A DNA stretch of 64,000 nt from an uncultured Thiothrix sp. (GCA_902595225.1 CACJPG010000004.1:21212-85211), one strand, 5' to 3'; shown: positions 9,225 to 18,915, counted from the stretch's first letter. Notes: a model not told the origin generated them from the sequence alone. Numbers and translations are program-made.

Positions 9225-10021
9225 AAAATTTTGCTACAGTCACAATATGTTCTGTCAATTGAATTAATTACAACTTGGCAGTTCGGGCACAAATTTTTAT
9301 ACGTAGGGTTTAATTCTTTATCTATCGTAATTCGATCATCAAATACAAAACATTCTCCATCCCAATGTTTACCATCTGTTTCAATTAAATAATTAATAAT
9401 ACCGCCCTTTAATTGTCTAAAGGAGTTAATACCATTTTCAACTAGATAACCTTGTGCTTTTTCACATCGAATTCCGCCAGTACAAAACATAACGACTTCC
9501 CCGTTGATATTTTTTAGCTCATCAGATTTGTTAGCAAAATCTTCAAATTTTAAAATATTCAAATTTTTTGCATTTTTGAAAGTACCTATATTAATTTCAT
9601 AATTATTTCTTGTGTCTAACAAATAAATTTCTTTTCCGTCATCGAGTATTTTCTGTAATTCCTTTGGCTCAATATAATTTTTTTTAATTTGCCCTATGTT
9701 TTTAATATTTTTCTTAATACTTATTATTTCAGGCTTAATCTTTATTTTTAATTTCTTGAAAGGTGGTTTGTCTGAATATGTGTGTTTAAAGTGAATGCCT
9801 GAGAGTATTTTGTGATTTTCAAAGAATCTTTCTATATCGCTAATTTTATCTTTAGGTCCTGCCAAATTGATATTAACCCCCTCTTTTGCTAAGTAAATTG
9901 TCCCGAGGACTTTACTGTCGTCACAGACTTTACTAATTTCTTTAAAGACTTCGTTAGGAGAGTCAATATCTACAAACTTGTAACCTGTAGAATTTAGACA
10001 TAGCTGCTTTCTTTTGCTCAT
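9221..10021 (-). CDS. trhO: rhodanese-domain tRNA uridine hydroxylase TrhO
   Basis: Member of the YceA/UPF0176 family. E. coli TrhO performs prephenate-independent 5-hydroxylation of tRNA wobble uridine. The protein has the N-terminal acylphosphatase-like domain (residues about 1-95), a rhodanese domain with the active loop CTGGIRCEK near residue 188, and a short Cys-rich tail (LCPNCQVVI, then YCDC). A TTG lies one codon earlier, but ATG at 10021 is six bases after AAGG and overlaps the fabA stop by one base, so I used it. In this sulfur-oxidising genome it is one of several rhodanese-fold proteins. Confidence 0.9.
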   Translation of the reverse strand: MSKRKQLCLNSTGYKFVDIDSPNEVFKEISKVCDDSKVLGTIYLAKEGVNINLAGPKDKISDIERFFENHKILSGIHFKHTYSDKPPFKKLKIKIKPEIISIKKNIKNIGQIKKNYIEPKELQKILDDGKEIYLLDTRNNYEINIGTFKNAKNLNILKFEDFANKSDELKNINGEVVMFCTGGIRCEKAQGYLVENGINSFRQLKGGIINYLIETDGKHWDGECFVFDDRITIDKELNPTYKNLCPNCQVVINSIDRTYCDCSKIL

Positions 10022-10539
10022 CAAAAACCTTCTGTAGAGGTAAATAGACCAACTCTTAAGTCTTTTGCCATATATATTTCTCTGCCGTCGACAGACACAA
10101 TACCATCCCCAATACCCATGATAAGCTTTCTAGTGATTAATCTTTTAATATTGATTTTATATGTAACCTTTTTAGCAGTTGGAAGAATTTGGCCAGTAAA
10201 CTTTACCTCTCCAACTCCTAAAGCTCTTCCTTTACCTGGATATTGTGACCAGCCTAAGTAAAAACCAACAAGCTGCCACATAGCATCTAGGCCAAGGCAA
10301 CCTGGCATAACTGGATCGTTTATAAAATGACAATCAAAGAACCATAAATCCGGCTTTATTTCTAATGATGCGTCAATATAGCCCTTATCATATTCACCGC
10401 CTGATGAACTAATTTTTGAAATCGTATCAAACATCAGCATGCCAGTATTTGGTAATTGAGCATTTCCCTCGCCAAACATATTCCCTTTTGCGCACTCCAA
10501 AAGTTCCTCGTGCTTATAAGAGTTTTTTTGTTCTATCAT
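10021..10539 (-). CDS. fabA: 3-hydroxydecanoyl-ACP dehydratase/isomerase
   Basis: Dehydrates 3-hydroxydecanoyl-ACP and isomerises trans-2- to cis-3-decenoyl-ACP, the branch point for unsaturated fatty acids in gammaproteobacteria. The 172 residues fit. The motif [20 protein letters not shown] has the catalytic His near residue 70 and the Asp near 84, both in FabA-type context and not FabZ-type. FabB, its usual partner, is not in the window. It overlaps or abuts its neighbours by one base and is likely co-transcribed with the MerR gene and trhO. Confidence 0.95.
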   Translation of the reverse strand: MIEQKNSYKHEELLECAKGNMFGEGNAQLPNTGMLMFDTISKISSSGGEYDKGYIDASLEIKPDLWFFDCHFINDPVMPGCLGLDAMWQLVGFYLGWSQYPGKGRALGVGEVKFTGQILPTAKKVTYKINIKRLITRKLIMGIGDGIVSVDGREIYMAKDLRVGLFTSTEGF

Positions 10540-11510
10540 TAAGTTTGCTCCGGTTGCGCGTGCAGTATGACAGGTTTAAATTCGGTTAATACCTTTATTC
10601 TATCTAAAGCCAACCTCAATTCTCCAATATTATTCACCGATGTAAAGCCAGTCTCTTTTATAACATCTTGATATGATGATGTAGTATCTCCAAATATTAA
10701 AATTTCATCGTCTTTTATAAGGCTTCTAATTTTCCTTAACTCATTAGGTAAAAACTGCTGATTACCATTAGGGTCAACGACTACCATAAGTAAGTTACAT
10801 CTTCCTTGCTCATAACTAAATAAAACTTCATCTGCTGAAGTTGATGTGCCGACATAAATTGGCATCCAATCAGAATCTTCGCAAACCAGGCATAATCTTA
10901 ACATACTTAAATTATCATTATGTGAAATTGGAGAGATTATTAATACTTTGTTGCTAAGAGGTTTTTTATTTTTACTTGAGTTAATAAGTAAAAAGGATTG
11001 CATAAGCTCTACAACAAATTTTTCCTGTGATTGACGAAAAGATCCAAGTCTGCACTCATCTCTAACGTGCTGAATTAAAGGTGCAAATAAATCTTCAAGT
11101 AAAAATACTGGACCAAGCTCTTGGTAAGCTACTTCGAATAACTGAATTAATTTAGATGCATCCAATTCTCTAATTGCTTCAATCGAACCATCGAAATGTT
11201 CCATTACTGAACCAGTACTTGGTCTATTTGCAAGAGAAGCTTTCCCAACTGTTGCGGATTCATCAGATTCTATTAAGTCTTCTAAATTTTGAATATTTAA
11301 TTTTGCAATATCACCAATTCTTCTACCCCCACTTATTATTCTTTGGAGAAGCATTAGTTTTTTTACGTCATTATCTGAATATAATCTTCTCCCATTCGAA
11401 CTCCTGATTGGTTTGACTGCTTTATAACGTCTCTCCCAAGCTCGAATAACATCCGTACTTAACCCAGTCCTACGCGATACTATTTGTATAGGATGTTTTG
11501 TTTCACTCAT
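10539..11510 (-). CDS. MerR-type regulator with a degenerate B12-binding-like domain
   Basis: DNA-binding protein of 323 residues. The N-terminus is a MerR winged helix: [43 protein letters not shown] is cut here into its key parts, [16 protein letters not shown] and GRRLYSD. The remainder resembles the helical plus Rossmann B12-binding module of CarH/LitR/MlrA regulators. The cobalamin signature (ExHxxG) is not intact: at the expected place I read ISHNDNLS, which keeps the His but lacks the Gly, so light or B12 sensing is doubtful. It is divergent from the XylM-like gene across 270 bases that hold repeated motifs, which makes it the obvious candidate regulator of that gene. It also begins the fabA-trhO-tatD-bolA run. 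Confidence 0.85.
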   Translation of the reverse strand: MSETKHPIQIVSRRTGLSTDVIRAWERRYKAVKPIRSSNGRRLYSDNDVKKLMLLQRIISGGRRIGDIAKLNIQNLEDLIESDESATVGKASLANRPSTGSVMEHFDGSIEAIRELDASKLIQLFEVAYQELGPVFLLEDLFAPLIQHVRDECRLGSFRQSQEKFVVELMQSFLLINSSKNKKPLSNKVLIISPISHNDNLSMLRLCLVCEDSDWMPIYVGTSTSADEVLFSYEQGRCNLLMVVVDPNGNQQFLPNELRKIRSLIKDDEILIFGDTTSSYQDVIKETGFTSVNNIGELRLALDRIKVLTEFKPVILHAQPEQT

Positions 11511-11596
11511 TTATAATTCCTTTGTATAATAAGCTTTGTAGGGCATTTGATATTTAAAACAGAAGAGTGTACATAACATAAACAATCTGATAATGT

Positions 11597-11691
11597 CTTT
11601 TGTTATATATTTGTCAAACATATTGTCAACCTTTTGTTATAGATAATAGTTTGATTATACATATCTGTAAAGCTATTGTCCATAACAATAG
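11597..11691. promoter_or_regulatory. cluster of repeated motifs, candidate operators of the MerR-type regulator
   Basis: The sequence CTTTTGTTATA occurs twice in direct orientation (11597-11607 and 11631-11641). A related copy, CTATTGTTATG, occurs on the other strand at 11691-11681 and forms the inverted repeat CTATTGT-N5-ACAATAG at 11673-11691. Between the first two copies TTGTCAA is repeated at 11611 and 11623. MerR-family proteins bind dyads of about this size in promoters. The region lies between the divergent MerR-type gene and the XylM-like gene. The repeats are seen directly; their function is inferred. Confidence 0.4.
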
Positions 11692-11714
11692 GTAAATAAA
11701 AATGCAAAAAAGTA

Positions 11715-11742
11715 TTTCCTTTCTTTATGGGTTTGCTATACT
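11715..11742 (+). promoter_or_regulatory. possible promoter of the XylM-like gene
   Basis: A near-consensus -10 hexamer, TATACT, at 11737-11742 preceded by TTTG gives an extended -10-like context 38 bases before the start codon. A recognisable -35 (TTGACA-like) is missing at the proper distance; the best is TTTCCT at 11715. A weak -35 would fit an activated promoter, in keeping with the MerR-type regulator upstream. Confidence 0.35.
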
Positions 11743-11780
11743 AATTCGGTACTTTTCATTCATTCTGTAAGGAGGACGTA

Positions 11781-12932
11781 ATGAAAAAATTTTTAATAAA
11801 CGCTAGATACTATCTGGCACCACTTTTGATCTTTGCATCGCTATTTGGTGTGATCGCTGGTGGACCATGGGTATGGACAGGTGTATTTTTACTTGGTGTA
11901 GGTATCATCGTTGATACTATCACTCCTGCTCAAACTATGGGTGCTGGATTTGATGAAGACGGTGACACAAATGGAAACCCAACATTGTTAAACATAACAA
12001 TGTACGCAATGTTAGCTGTATTCGTAATGATACAAATAGCAATCGCTTGGAGAATCTTCCAATACGTAAATGGTATTGAATACACAGGTGCAACTGCATC
12101 ATTCTTAGGAATGACATATTACACCGGTATAACAGGAGCACAATTAGTAGGTGCTGTTGTTTCTTCAGGTATATTTGCTGGTATCGGAATTATCTATGGC
12201 CACGAACTAGCTCATACAAAGGGGTTCAGTTTCTTGATTGCTAGATGGATGATGGCATTAAGTGGATCAGCACATTTCTGTTACGCGCACGTATACAACC
12301 ATCACTTAGAGTTAGGATGTGAAAACGATCCTGCAACAGCTCCAAGAGGAAGAAGTATATATGCACATTTACCTAAGTCACACTTTGGACAAAGTAAGTT
12401 CCTTTACACAATGGAAAAACAACGTCTAAAAAGATTAGGTGTACCTTTCCTATCATGGCAAAACAGATGGATTAGAGGTTATGCAATGTCATTACCGACA
12501 ATCGCGTTATTCTGGTACGCAGGTGCATGGACAGGTATCGCATGTATGGCACTAATCTGGTTAATCTCTAACTTTGAGTTAGAAGCATTAAACTACTTAG
12601 AGCACTACGGCTTAATCAGAGAAACTGGTTCGCCAATCGACTACAGACACAGCTGGGATAATTCAACATTATTCACAAGCTGGTTCTTTATTGAAATTGG
12701 TAGACAAGCAGATCATCACGACCGAGGTGAAACACACTTCTGGGAGTTAGATGAAGTGGGAGCGCCAAACTGTGGTAATGGTTACTTTACATTATTCGCA
12801 ATGGCTTTAATTCCACCTTTATTCCACAAATACATGAACGAGCAATTAGCTAAGTGGGACGAAGAAGAAGCTTCAGAAGGCGAACTAAAAATTGCTAGTG
12901 AAATGAATAAAATCGCTGGTTACACTGGTTAA
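11781..12932 (+). CDS. XylM/AlkB-type membrane di-iron monooxygenase
   Basis: Integral membrane non-haem di-iron oxygenase of 383 residues, of the superfamily that hydroxylates alkanes (AlkB) or methyl groups of xylene and cymene (XylM, CymA). The His boxes are in place: GHELAHTKGF near residue 138, HVYNHHLELG near 172, EHYGL near 275 and RQADHHDRGETHFWEL near 312-327. The N-terminus (ARYYLAPLLI...WVWTG) and C-terminus (IPPLF...KWDEEEA...NKIAGY) recall XylM more than AlkB. The substrate is not predictable; no rubredoxin, ferredoxin reductase or alcohol dehydrogenase is adjacent. A perfect AAGGAGG five bases before ATG, an own terminator, and frequent TAC, AAC, TTC and ATC codons (its neighbours prefer T-ending ones) suggest very high expression. 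Confidence 0.9.
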   Translation: MKKFLINARYYLAPLLIFASLFGVIAGGPWVWTGVFLLGVGIIVDTITPAQTMGAGFDEDGDTNGNPTLLNITMYAMLAVFVMIQIAIAWRIFQYVNGIEYTGATASFLGMTYYTGITGAQLVGAVVSSGIFAGIGIIYGHELAHTKGFSFLIARWMMALSGSAHFCYAHVYNHHLELGCENDPATAPRGRSIYAHLPKSHFGQSKFLYTMEKQRLKRLGVPFLSWQNRWIRGYAMSLPTIALFWYAGAWTGIACMALIWLISNFELEALNYLEHYGLIRETGSPIDYRHSWDNSTLFTSWFFIEIGRQADHHDRGETHFWELDEVGAPNCGNGYFTLFAMALIPPLFHKYMNEQLAKWDEEEASEGELKIASEMNKIAGYTG

Positions 12933-12956
12933 CCTTTAAAGTTAGTTAGTAATATT

Positions 12957-12987
12957 AAAAACGCCCCCTAAAAAGGGCGTTTTTTTT
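12957..12987 (+). terminator. rho-independent terminator after the XylM-like gene
   Basis: The stem AAAAACGCCC pairs with GGGCGTTTTT across a short loop and runs into seven T residues. It is one of only two clear intrinsic terminators in the window and makes the monooxygenase a monocistronic unit. Confidence 0.92.
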
Positions 12988-13050
12988 ATGAAATAATATA
13001 TAATAGGAAATAACATATAATAGAAAAGTGTTTAAACAGGGATATTAATT

Positions 13051-14004
13051 ATGCTTAAAAGTCTGAGTGGTCCAAAAAAATTCATATACATTATAATATT
13101 CATGGCAGTTGTCTTTTCTGCGGTCTCCGCATATAACAAAGAGCCTTATACCGAGGGTATCTTCTGGCAAGTAAGTAAAGATGGTGAGGTGCTTGGTCAT
13201 ATTTATGGAACTATCCATATGAATGACGAGAAAGTAACAAGAATCAATAAAGAAGTGATGGAAATTTTTGACAATTCTGTTGGATATTCAATTGAAGCCT
13301 TTCCAAGCAGTCACCTATGGAATCCTTATCATGGTTTTGAAAATATTAAACAAAGAATGATGTTTAGTGATGGAAAAACTTTAGCAGATGTTGCGGGTGA
13401 AAAAACTGCCCAAGATGTCTTTCAAATATTGACGAAGAATGGTGTCAGCGAAAAATACGCAACAAAAATAAAGCCCTGGGCTGCAATGTTTAGCATCTCT
13501 GCAAAGTCAAAACATACTGGACCAATTGTTGACCATAAGCTTCTTGATTTAGCAAGTATCCAAGAAAAGGAGATTTATCAAATTGAGTCGCCTGAAGAGC
13601 TTCTTGCTGCTTTTTATGCAATGCCAATGGACTCGCAGGTTGCCTTATTAAAATCAAAAATAAAACATTTTCCAGACATTCAGGAAACATTAGATGATAT
13701 GGTTGTGGCTTATTTAAATGAAGATCTCCAGGCACTGATGGAGGCAAGCACTAATTTTGTTGATAAAAATAATAGCGTAATGAATAAGCACTTAGAAATT
13801 TATCTAAAGCATTCTGTTTACAATAGAAACCATGTCATGGCGCATTATATGCTACTGCCTTTTTTATATGGATTAGATAGATATAAAGGACAAGGTGGGA
13901 CATTTGTGTGTATTGGTGCACTCCACTTATTAGGTGAAAAAGGTGTCTTATATCTATTAGAGAATCAATATGGGTTTGATATAAAAAGGATAAAGATTAA
14001 ATAA
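13051..14004 (+). CDS. TraB/GumN family protein, probably exported
   Basis: The 317-residue protein belongs to the TraB/GumN (Tiki-like) family, some of whose members are metal-dependent proteases; the bacterial role is unknown. An N-terminal hydrophobic segment (FIYIIIFMAVVFSAVSA, about residues 11-27) looks like a signal peptide or anchor. The diagnostic first motif is GHIYGTIHMND near residue 50, with the GxxxGTIH core; a second, FVCIGALHLLGEKG, lies near 290 and carries the conserved GxxH. The gene has its own leader, with GGGA shortly before ATG, and is preceded by the terminator of the monooxygenase gene. Confidence 0.85.
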   Translation: MLKSLSGPKKFIYIIIFMAVVFSAVSAYNKEPYTEGIFWQVSKDGEVLGHIYGTIHMNDEKVTRINKEVMEIFDNSVGYSIEAFPSSHLWNPYHGFENIKQRMMFSDGKTLADVAGEKTAQDVFQILTKNGVSEKYATKIKPWAAMFSISAKSKHTGPIVDHKLLDLASIQEKEIYQIESPEELLAAFYAMPMDSQVALLKSKIKHFPDIQETLDDMVVAYLNEDLQALMEASTNFVDKNNSVMNKHLEIYLKHSVYNRNHVMAHYMLLPFLYGLDRYKGQGGTFVCIGALHLLGEKGVLYLLENQYGFDIKRIKIK

Positions 14005-14017
14005 AAATTTTTTTTTA

Positions 14018-14764
14018 TTATACTTTTTGATTTTCTTTTACATTCAATAAATCAATTAAAATTGCAATTATCAAGTTTAAAATAGTCAATTTTCCAATAA
14101 AAACATAACTTAAAATGTATATCCAGGATAACGAATGATGCTCCATTAAAGGATAAAGGAAATAAGTAATCGTATCATTTGCTAAAAGTATCGCTATAAG
14201 GCTTAAAACTGCGCTTCCAAGGTTTCCCCATTGAGGAGGAAGTGTTTCTCCATAAAGCACAATACCAATTATTGCATAAACATATGTCAGGATAATAATA
14301 ATGCCAAAAACGTATATAATTTTTATTCCTGTGTTAACGATTACACTAAAGTTTGTGATTGCAATTTTAGGAACATATTTAGTGATTTGTGGTTGAGATA
14401 AAATCCTAAATAGTCTTAAAACTAAAAGATTTGATATGAAAGTTATAGGCAAAAAAGATATAACTATTACTATTGCGTCTATATAAATTCCAACATATGA
14501 GAATTTATCTCCAACTATAGATCTACTATCCCAAACACTGTGACCAAAATACCTTATAATTATTTCAAAAAGAAAATAAAATGAGCAAATTAATTTTATT
14601 ATGTAAGCATATTCACTGAAAAAAGAATCGTCTGGAACAACAGACATTGCAATAACAATGGACACAAACACGATCAAACCAAGAGAAAATAACTGAAAAG
14701 TTAAGCTGTTATTAACCTTTGTGCAAAAATTATAAAAACGTGACTCTAAGTCTATTTTTGGCAT
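14018..14764 (-). CDS. voltage-gated-channel-type ion transport protein with unusual pore sequence
   Basis: Single-domain six-segment cation channel of 248 residues (Ion_trans family), expected to form tetramers in the inner membrane. It has S1-S4 with a poor voltage sensor (LLVLRLFRILSQ holds only a few Arg), the S4-S5 linker, S5, a pore and S6 (IGKLTILNLIIAILIDLLN). The pore helix WGNLGSAVLSLIAIL resembles that of NaChBac (FGNLGxSxLTLFQ). The selectivity filter, however, reads LANDT where bacterial sodium channels have LESWA, so ion selectivity cannot be predicted. It is tail to tail with the TraB gene and upstream of no obvious partner. Confidence 0.82.
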   Translation of the reverse strand: MPKIDLESRFYNFCTKVNNSLTFQLFSLGLIVFVSIVIAMSVVPDDSFFSEYAYIIKLICSFYFLFEIIIRYFGHSVWDSRSIVGDKFSYVGIYIDAIVIVISFLPITFISNLLVLRLFRILSQPQITKYVPKIAITNFSVIVNTGIKIIYVFGIIIILTYVYAIIGIVLYGETLPPQWGNLGSAVLSLIAILLANDTITYFLYPLMEHHSLSWIYILSYVFIGKLTILNLIIAILIDLLNVKENQKV

Positions 14765-14802
14765 CAGAATAGCCTTCTTTCTTTAATTTTATAAAAACTT
14801 AC

Positions 14803-14855
14803 AAAAAAAAGCAGTCCTTTGCCAAGGGGATCATCTGATCATCTAGGAGTCAGAT
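14803..14855 (-). terminator. weak candidate terminator after nrdB
   Basis: On the minus strand the nrdB stop is followed by ATCTGA-N11-TCAGAT, a tandem GATGATCA element, a short CCTT-GGCA-AAGG hairpin and then eight T residues. The stem next to the T tract is only four pairs, so the call is tentative. Confidence 0.3.
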
Positions 14856-14862
14856 CAAAATC

Positions 14863-16026
14863 CTACCAGCTCAAAGCCCCACCAGTTTGATATTCAGTAA
14901 CTCTAGTCTCAAAAAAGTTCTTTTCTTTCTTAAGATCTAAGACTTCAGACATCCAAGGGAATGGATTTTGAGCATTTTTAAATTCTTCAGGCAAACCAAT
15001 TTGGGTTAATCTTCTATTTGCTATGTATTTCAAATATTCTTCAAACGTTGGTGCAGTTAGGCCTAAGATTCCTCTAGGCATAGTGTCATAAGCATATTTA
15101 GTTTCTAGCTCTACTCCCTCAAGGATTAATTTAACCATATCTTTTTTAAAATCATCGTTCCATAAATGAGGGTTTTCTAGCTTTATTTGGTTAATTACAT
15201 CGATACCAAAGTTCATATGCATAGACTCATCTCTTAAAATGTACTGGAATTGCTCTGCAACCCCTGTCATTTTATTTCTTCTACCCATAGAAAGAATCTG
15301 AGTAAAGCCAACATAGAAAAATATTCCTTCAAAAACCACATAAAAAGCAATTAAGTCTCTTAGCAGTCTTTGGTCATTTTCTTTTGTTCCTGTTTTGAAG
15401 TTTATGTCTCCAAGGCTTTGTGTATATGGCAAAGCCCATTGTGCTTTTGTAGCAACAGAGGGAATTTCACGGTACATATTAAATAATCTGCTTTCATCCA
15501 TGCCAAGAGATTCAATGCAATATTGATATGCATGTGTGTGAATTGCTTCCTCAAAAGCTTGTCTCAGCAAATATTGTCTACACTCAGGATTAGTAATATG
15601 TTTATAAACTGCAAGAACTAAGTTATTTGCAACTAAAGAATCAGCGGTTGAAAAGAAACCTAAATTTCTCTCAATCACCATTCTTTCGTCATCAGTCAAA
15701 CCATCTTCGCTCTTCCAAAGAGCAATATCTGCTGTCATATTTACTTCTTGGGGCATCCAATGATTATTACATGCTGACAAATACTTACTCCAAGCCCAAT
15801 CGTACTTGAAAGGAACTAGTTGATTTAAGTCTGCCCTACAATTTATGATCTTCTTGTCATCAACTTGAATTCTTCCTGCGCCAGTTTCAATATCTTCAAA
15901 ACCAGTTAGTCCTGCTTCTTGAGGATCATCAGCGGTGATTGCTGTTTGTTCAGGCTCTCTTTTAACTTCTTCCTTTTTAATTGGTTCTAGCGTCTGCGCT
16001 ATTGGGTCGTCCCATATTGATGACAT
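14863..16026 (-). CDS. nrdB: ribonucleoside-diphosphate reductase class Ia, small subunit
   Basis: R2 subunit (387 residues) that houses the di-iron centre and tyrosyl radical needed for ribonucleotide reduction by NrdA. Ferritin-like metal-binding segments are visible: [36 protein letters not shown] with the Glu and His ligands, and [14 protein letters not shown] with Glu and His. The C-terminal tail rich in Glu/Tyr ([14 protein letters not shown]) is what docks on NrdA. The N-terminal about 60 residues are a poorly conserved acidic extension. It lies 18 bases after nrdA in one operon. Class Ia needs oxygen, so growth is at least microaerobic. Confidence 0.96.
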   Translation of the reverse strand: MSSIWDDPIAQTLEPIKKEEVKREPEQTAITADDPQEAGLTGFEDIETGAGRIQVDDKKIINCRADLNQLVPFKYDWAWSKYLSACNNHWMPQEVNMTADIALWKSEDGLTDDERMVIERNLGFFSTADSLVANNLVLAVYKHITNPECRQYLLRQAFEEAIHTHAYQYCIESLGMDESRLFNMYREIPSVATKAQWALPYTQSLGDINFKTGTKENDQRLLRDLIAFYVVFEGIFFYVGFTQILSMGRRNKMTGVAEQFQYILRDESMHMNFGIDVINQIKLENPHLWNDDFKKDMVKLILEGVELETKYAYDTMPRGILGLTAPTFEEYLKYIANRRLTQIGLPEEFKNAQNPFPWMSEVLDLKKEKNFFETRVTEYQTGGALSW

Positions 16027-16044
16027 AATATTTACTCCTAAAAA

Positions 16045-18915
16045 TTACTGACAGGCCTCGCAGTCAGGGTCTAATATCGAGCATGCTCTGCTCTCTTGAT
16101 TCTCGTTATTGACAGCATTTAGTTTGCCATCAGCCATTGTGCTTTTTTCAACATGGGTAGCTCCCATGGTTCTTAAATAATAAGTAGTTTTTAAGCCTCT
16201 AACCCAAGCCAACTTATATAAGTTATCCAGCTTAGGTCCCGATGGTTCCGCCATATACAAATTAAGAGATTGACCTTGATCAATCCATTTTTGTCTCCTT
16301 GATGCTGCTTCTACTAACCATCTTGCATCAAGCTCAAATGCAGTTGAGTATAATTCTTTTAAATCATCGGGAATTCTATCTATAGTTTTCAAGCTACCGT
16401 CAAAATATTTTAAATCGTTAACCATTACTTCATCCCAAAGGCCTCTCTTTTTTAGATCATCAACCAAAGATAAATTAATAACTGTAAATTCACCTGATAG
16501 GTTAGATTTCACATATAAATTTTGATATGTCGGCTCAATACTTTGTGTAACTCCAGTTATATTTGAAATCGTAGCTGTTGGTGCAATTGCCATGGTGTTC
16601 GAGTTTCGCATTCCAACAGATCTAATTCTATCTCTCAATGATTTCCAATCTAAATTTTGTGATTTATCAACTGAAATATATTTTTGTCTTTGTTGCTCCA
16701 ATAATTCTATAGAATCTATAGGCAATATACCTTGCGACCAAAGAGATCCTTCATATGACTCATAAGTTCCCCTTTCCTCAGCTAAATTTGTAGACGCTTT
16801 GATTGCAAAATAACTAATGTACTCCATGGACTGATCGGCAAACTTAATCGCATCATCACTGGCATAAGGAATTGAAAGTTTATACAGTGCATCTTGGAAA
16901 CCCATGAGACCTAATCCTACTGGTCTATGTTTTGCATTCGAATTCCTGGCTTTATCAACACTGTAATAATTATAATCTATGACATTATCCAGCATCCTCA
17001 TTGCTGTATTAATTGTTTTTTCTAGTTTATCTACCATTATTCCATTTTCATCCACATGCGCTGCAAGATTAACAGAGCCTAAATTACAAACCGCGATTTC
17101 TTGATCAGATGTATTTAAAGTAATTTCAGTACACAAATTAGATGAATGAACAACACCTGCATGTGATTGTGGAGATCTGATATTGCATGGATCTTTAAAT
17201 GTAACCCAAGGATGGCCTGTTTCAAATAACATACCAAGCATTTTTTTCCATAGATCTAAGGCATCAACCTCTCTAAATTTTTTTATGTTTCCAGATTTAG
17301 CTTGAGACTCATATTCTGTATATTTTTTTTCAAACTCTTCACCAGATATTTCGTGCAATTCCGGAACTTCGTCAGGCGAGAATAAAGTCCATTTTTTTTC
17401 CTCAACTACTCTTTTCATGAATAAATCAGGTATCCAGTTAGCCGTATTCATGTCGTGAGTTCTTCTTCTGTCATCACCCGTATTTTTTCTAAGATCAAGG
17501 AATTCCTCTACATCAAGGTGCCAAGTTTCAAGATAAGCACACATTGCTCCTTTTCTCTTTCCTCCCTGATTCACTGCAACAGCAGTATCATTTGCAACTT
17601 TTAAGAATGGGACAATACCTTGAGACTTACCGTTAGTACCTTTTATATGAGTACCCATGCTTCTAACCCTTGACCAATCATTTCCCAAGCCGCCTGCAAA
17701 TTTTGATAGCATTGCATCATCTGTAATACCATCAAAGATGCCACGCAGATCATCAGGAATCGTACTTAAATAACATGATGAGAGCTGCGGGCGAAGAGTT
17801 GCGGAGTTAAACAACGTTGGAGTTGAGCTCATAAAATCAAAAGAAGATAAAAGCTTATAAAATTCTATTGCTTTTTCCTCTTTATTATTTTCATTATTAG
17901 CAAGTCCCATTGCTACACGCATAAAAAAAGCTTGAGGTAATTCAATTGTAGTACCATCTGTTTGGATAAAATATCTATCATAAAGAGTTTGAAGTCCAAG
18001 GTAAGTAAACTTCAAATCTCTTTCAGAATCTATTGCATCAGCAAGCTGATCTAAATTATATTTGCTAATTAGTTCTTTATCTAATAACTCTAAGTTACAA
18101 GCTTTTGTGATATATTTTTTGAAATAATCACCATAGACATCTTTCATTTGATTAGAAGAAGCAGATAGGTCTTCACCATAAATATAGCTAAGTGCTTCTG
18201 TCCTTAAATTATCCAATAATAATCTTGCAGTGACGTAAGTATAATTTGGCTCTTTTTCTATAAGCACTCTGGATGACATTATTAATGCAGTTGAAACGTC
18301 ACTTCTTGTAATACCATCATATATATTTTTACGAAGCTCACTCATTATTGGATCTGGAGAAACATCTTTTATCTCCAAACAAGCTTCATTAATAATTAAT
18401 TCCAATCTCTTTGTATCTAAAGGGGACTTACTATCTCCAGTTGTTACATTAATTTCAGTATCACTTTTAGCTTCTTCTGGTTTTTCAGCAGACGTCCTTT
18501 CTAAATTTCTCTGTTCTCTATACAAAACATAAGATCGAGCAACTTTTTGATGTCCATCCCTCATGAGTGCAAGTTCAACTTGATCTTGTATATCTTCAAT
18601 ATGGAATGTTCCACCATCTGGAATGTTTCTAGTTAATCCAGCAAAAACATTTTTGCTTAATATTGAAACGGTTTCATGAATTCTTGATGATGCCGCGGCT
18701 TGATTTCCTTCAACGGCTAGAAAAGCTTTTGTCATAGCTACAGATATTTTATCAATATCAAACGAAGCGATACTTCCATTTCTTCTTACTACTCTGTAAT
18801 TTCCAGGTGCAACTAGACTCAGTTCACCGATATCCTTCGGGCTCTGAATTGCATCTACAGGCCCAGGAGAAACTGATGAAATACCTAGTCCTAAATCTGA
18901 CTCATTATTGTCCAT
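16045..18915 (-). CDS. nrdA: ribonucleoside-diphosphate reductase class Ia, large subunit with two ATP-cones
   Basis: Catalytic R1 subunit, 956 residues against about 760 in E. coli. The excess is N-terminal. One ATP-cone (about residues 35-135: VRRNGSIASFDIDKI, ending in ARSYVLYREQR) is followed by a second, more divergent one (about 160-250), the arrangement known from Pseudomonas NrdA. The catalytic core shows SSCYLSTIPDDLRGIFD, SNLCTEITLNTS, CNLGSVNLA and GLGLMGFQDAL. The C-terminal redox tail ends in CSILDPDCEACQ. The first ATP-cone probably provides allosteric on/off control by dATP and ATP. Expression is likely repressed by NrdR, given the paired boxes upstream. Confidence 0.96.
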   Translation of the reverse strand: MDNNESDLGLGISSVSPGPVDAIQSPKDIGELSLVAPGNYRVVRRNGSIASFDIDKISVAMTKAFLAVEGNQAAASSRIHETVSILSKNVFAGLTRNIPDGGTFHIEDIQDQVELALMRDGHQKVARSYVLYREQRNLERTSAEKPEEAKSDTEINVTTGDSKSPLDTKRLELIINEACLEIKDVSPDPIMSELRKNIYDGITRSDVSTALIMSSRVLIEKEPNYTYVTARLLLDNLRTEALSYIYGEDLSASSNQMKDVYGDYFKKYITKACNLELLDKELISKYNLDQLADAIDSERDLKFTYLGLQTLYDRYFIQTDGTTIELPQAFFMRVAMGLANNENNKEEKAIEFYKLLSSFDFMSSTPTLFNSATLRPQLSSCYLSTIPDDLRGIFDGITDDAMLSKFAGGLGNDWSRVRSMGTHIKGTNGKSQGIVPFLKVANDTAVAVNQGGKRKGAMCAYLETWHLDVEEFLDLRKNTGDDRRRTHDMNTANWIPDLFMKRVVEEKKWTLFSPDEVPELHEISGEEFEKKYTEYESQAKSGNIKKFREVDALDLWKKMLGMLFETGHPWVTFKDPCNIRSPQSHAGVVHSSNLCTEITLNTSDQEIAVCNLGSVNLAAHVDENGIMVDKLEKTINTAMRMLDNVIDYNYYSVDKARNSNAKHRPVGLGLMGFQDALYKLSIPYASDDAIKFADQSMEYISYFAIKASTNLAEERGTYESYEGSLWSQGILPIDSIELLEQQRQKYISVDKSQNLDWKSLRDRIRSVGMRNSNTMAIAPTATISNITGVTQSIEPTYQNLYVKSNLSGEFTVINLSLVDDLKKRGLWDEVMVNDLKYFDGSLKTIDRIPDDLKELYSTAFELDARWLVEAASRRQKWIDQGQSLNLYMAEPSGPKLDNLYKLAWVRGLKTTYYLRTMGATHVEKSTMADGKLNAVNNENQESRACSILDPDCEACQ

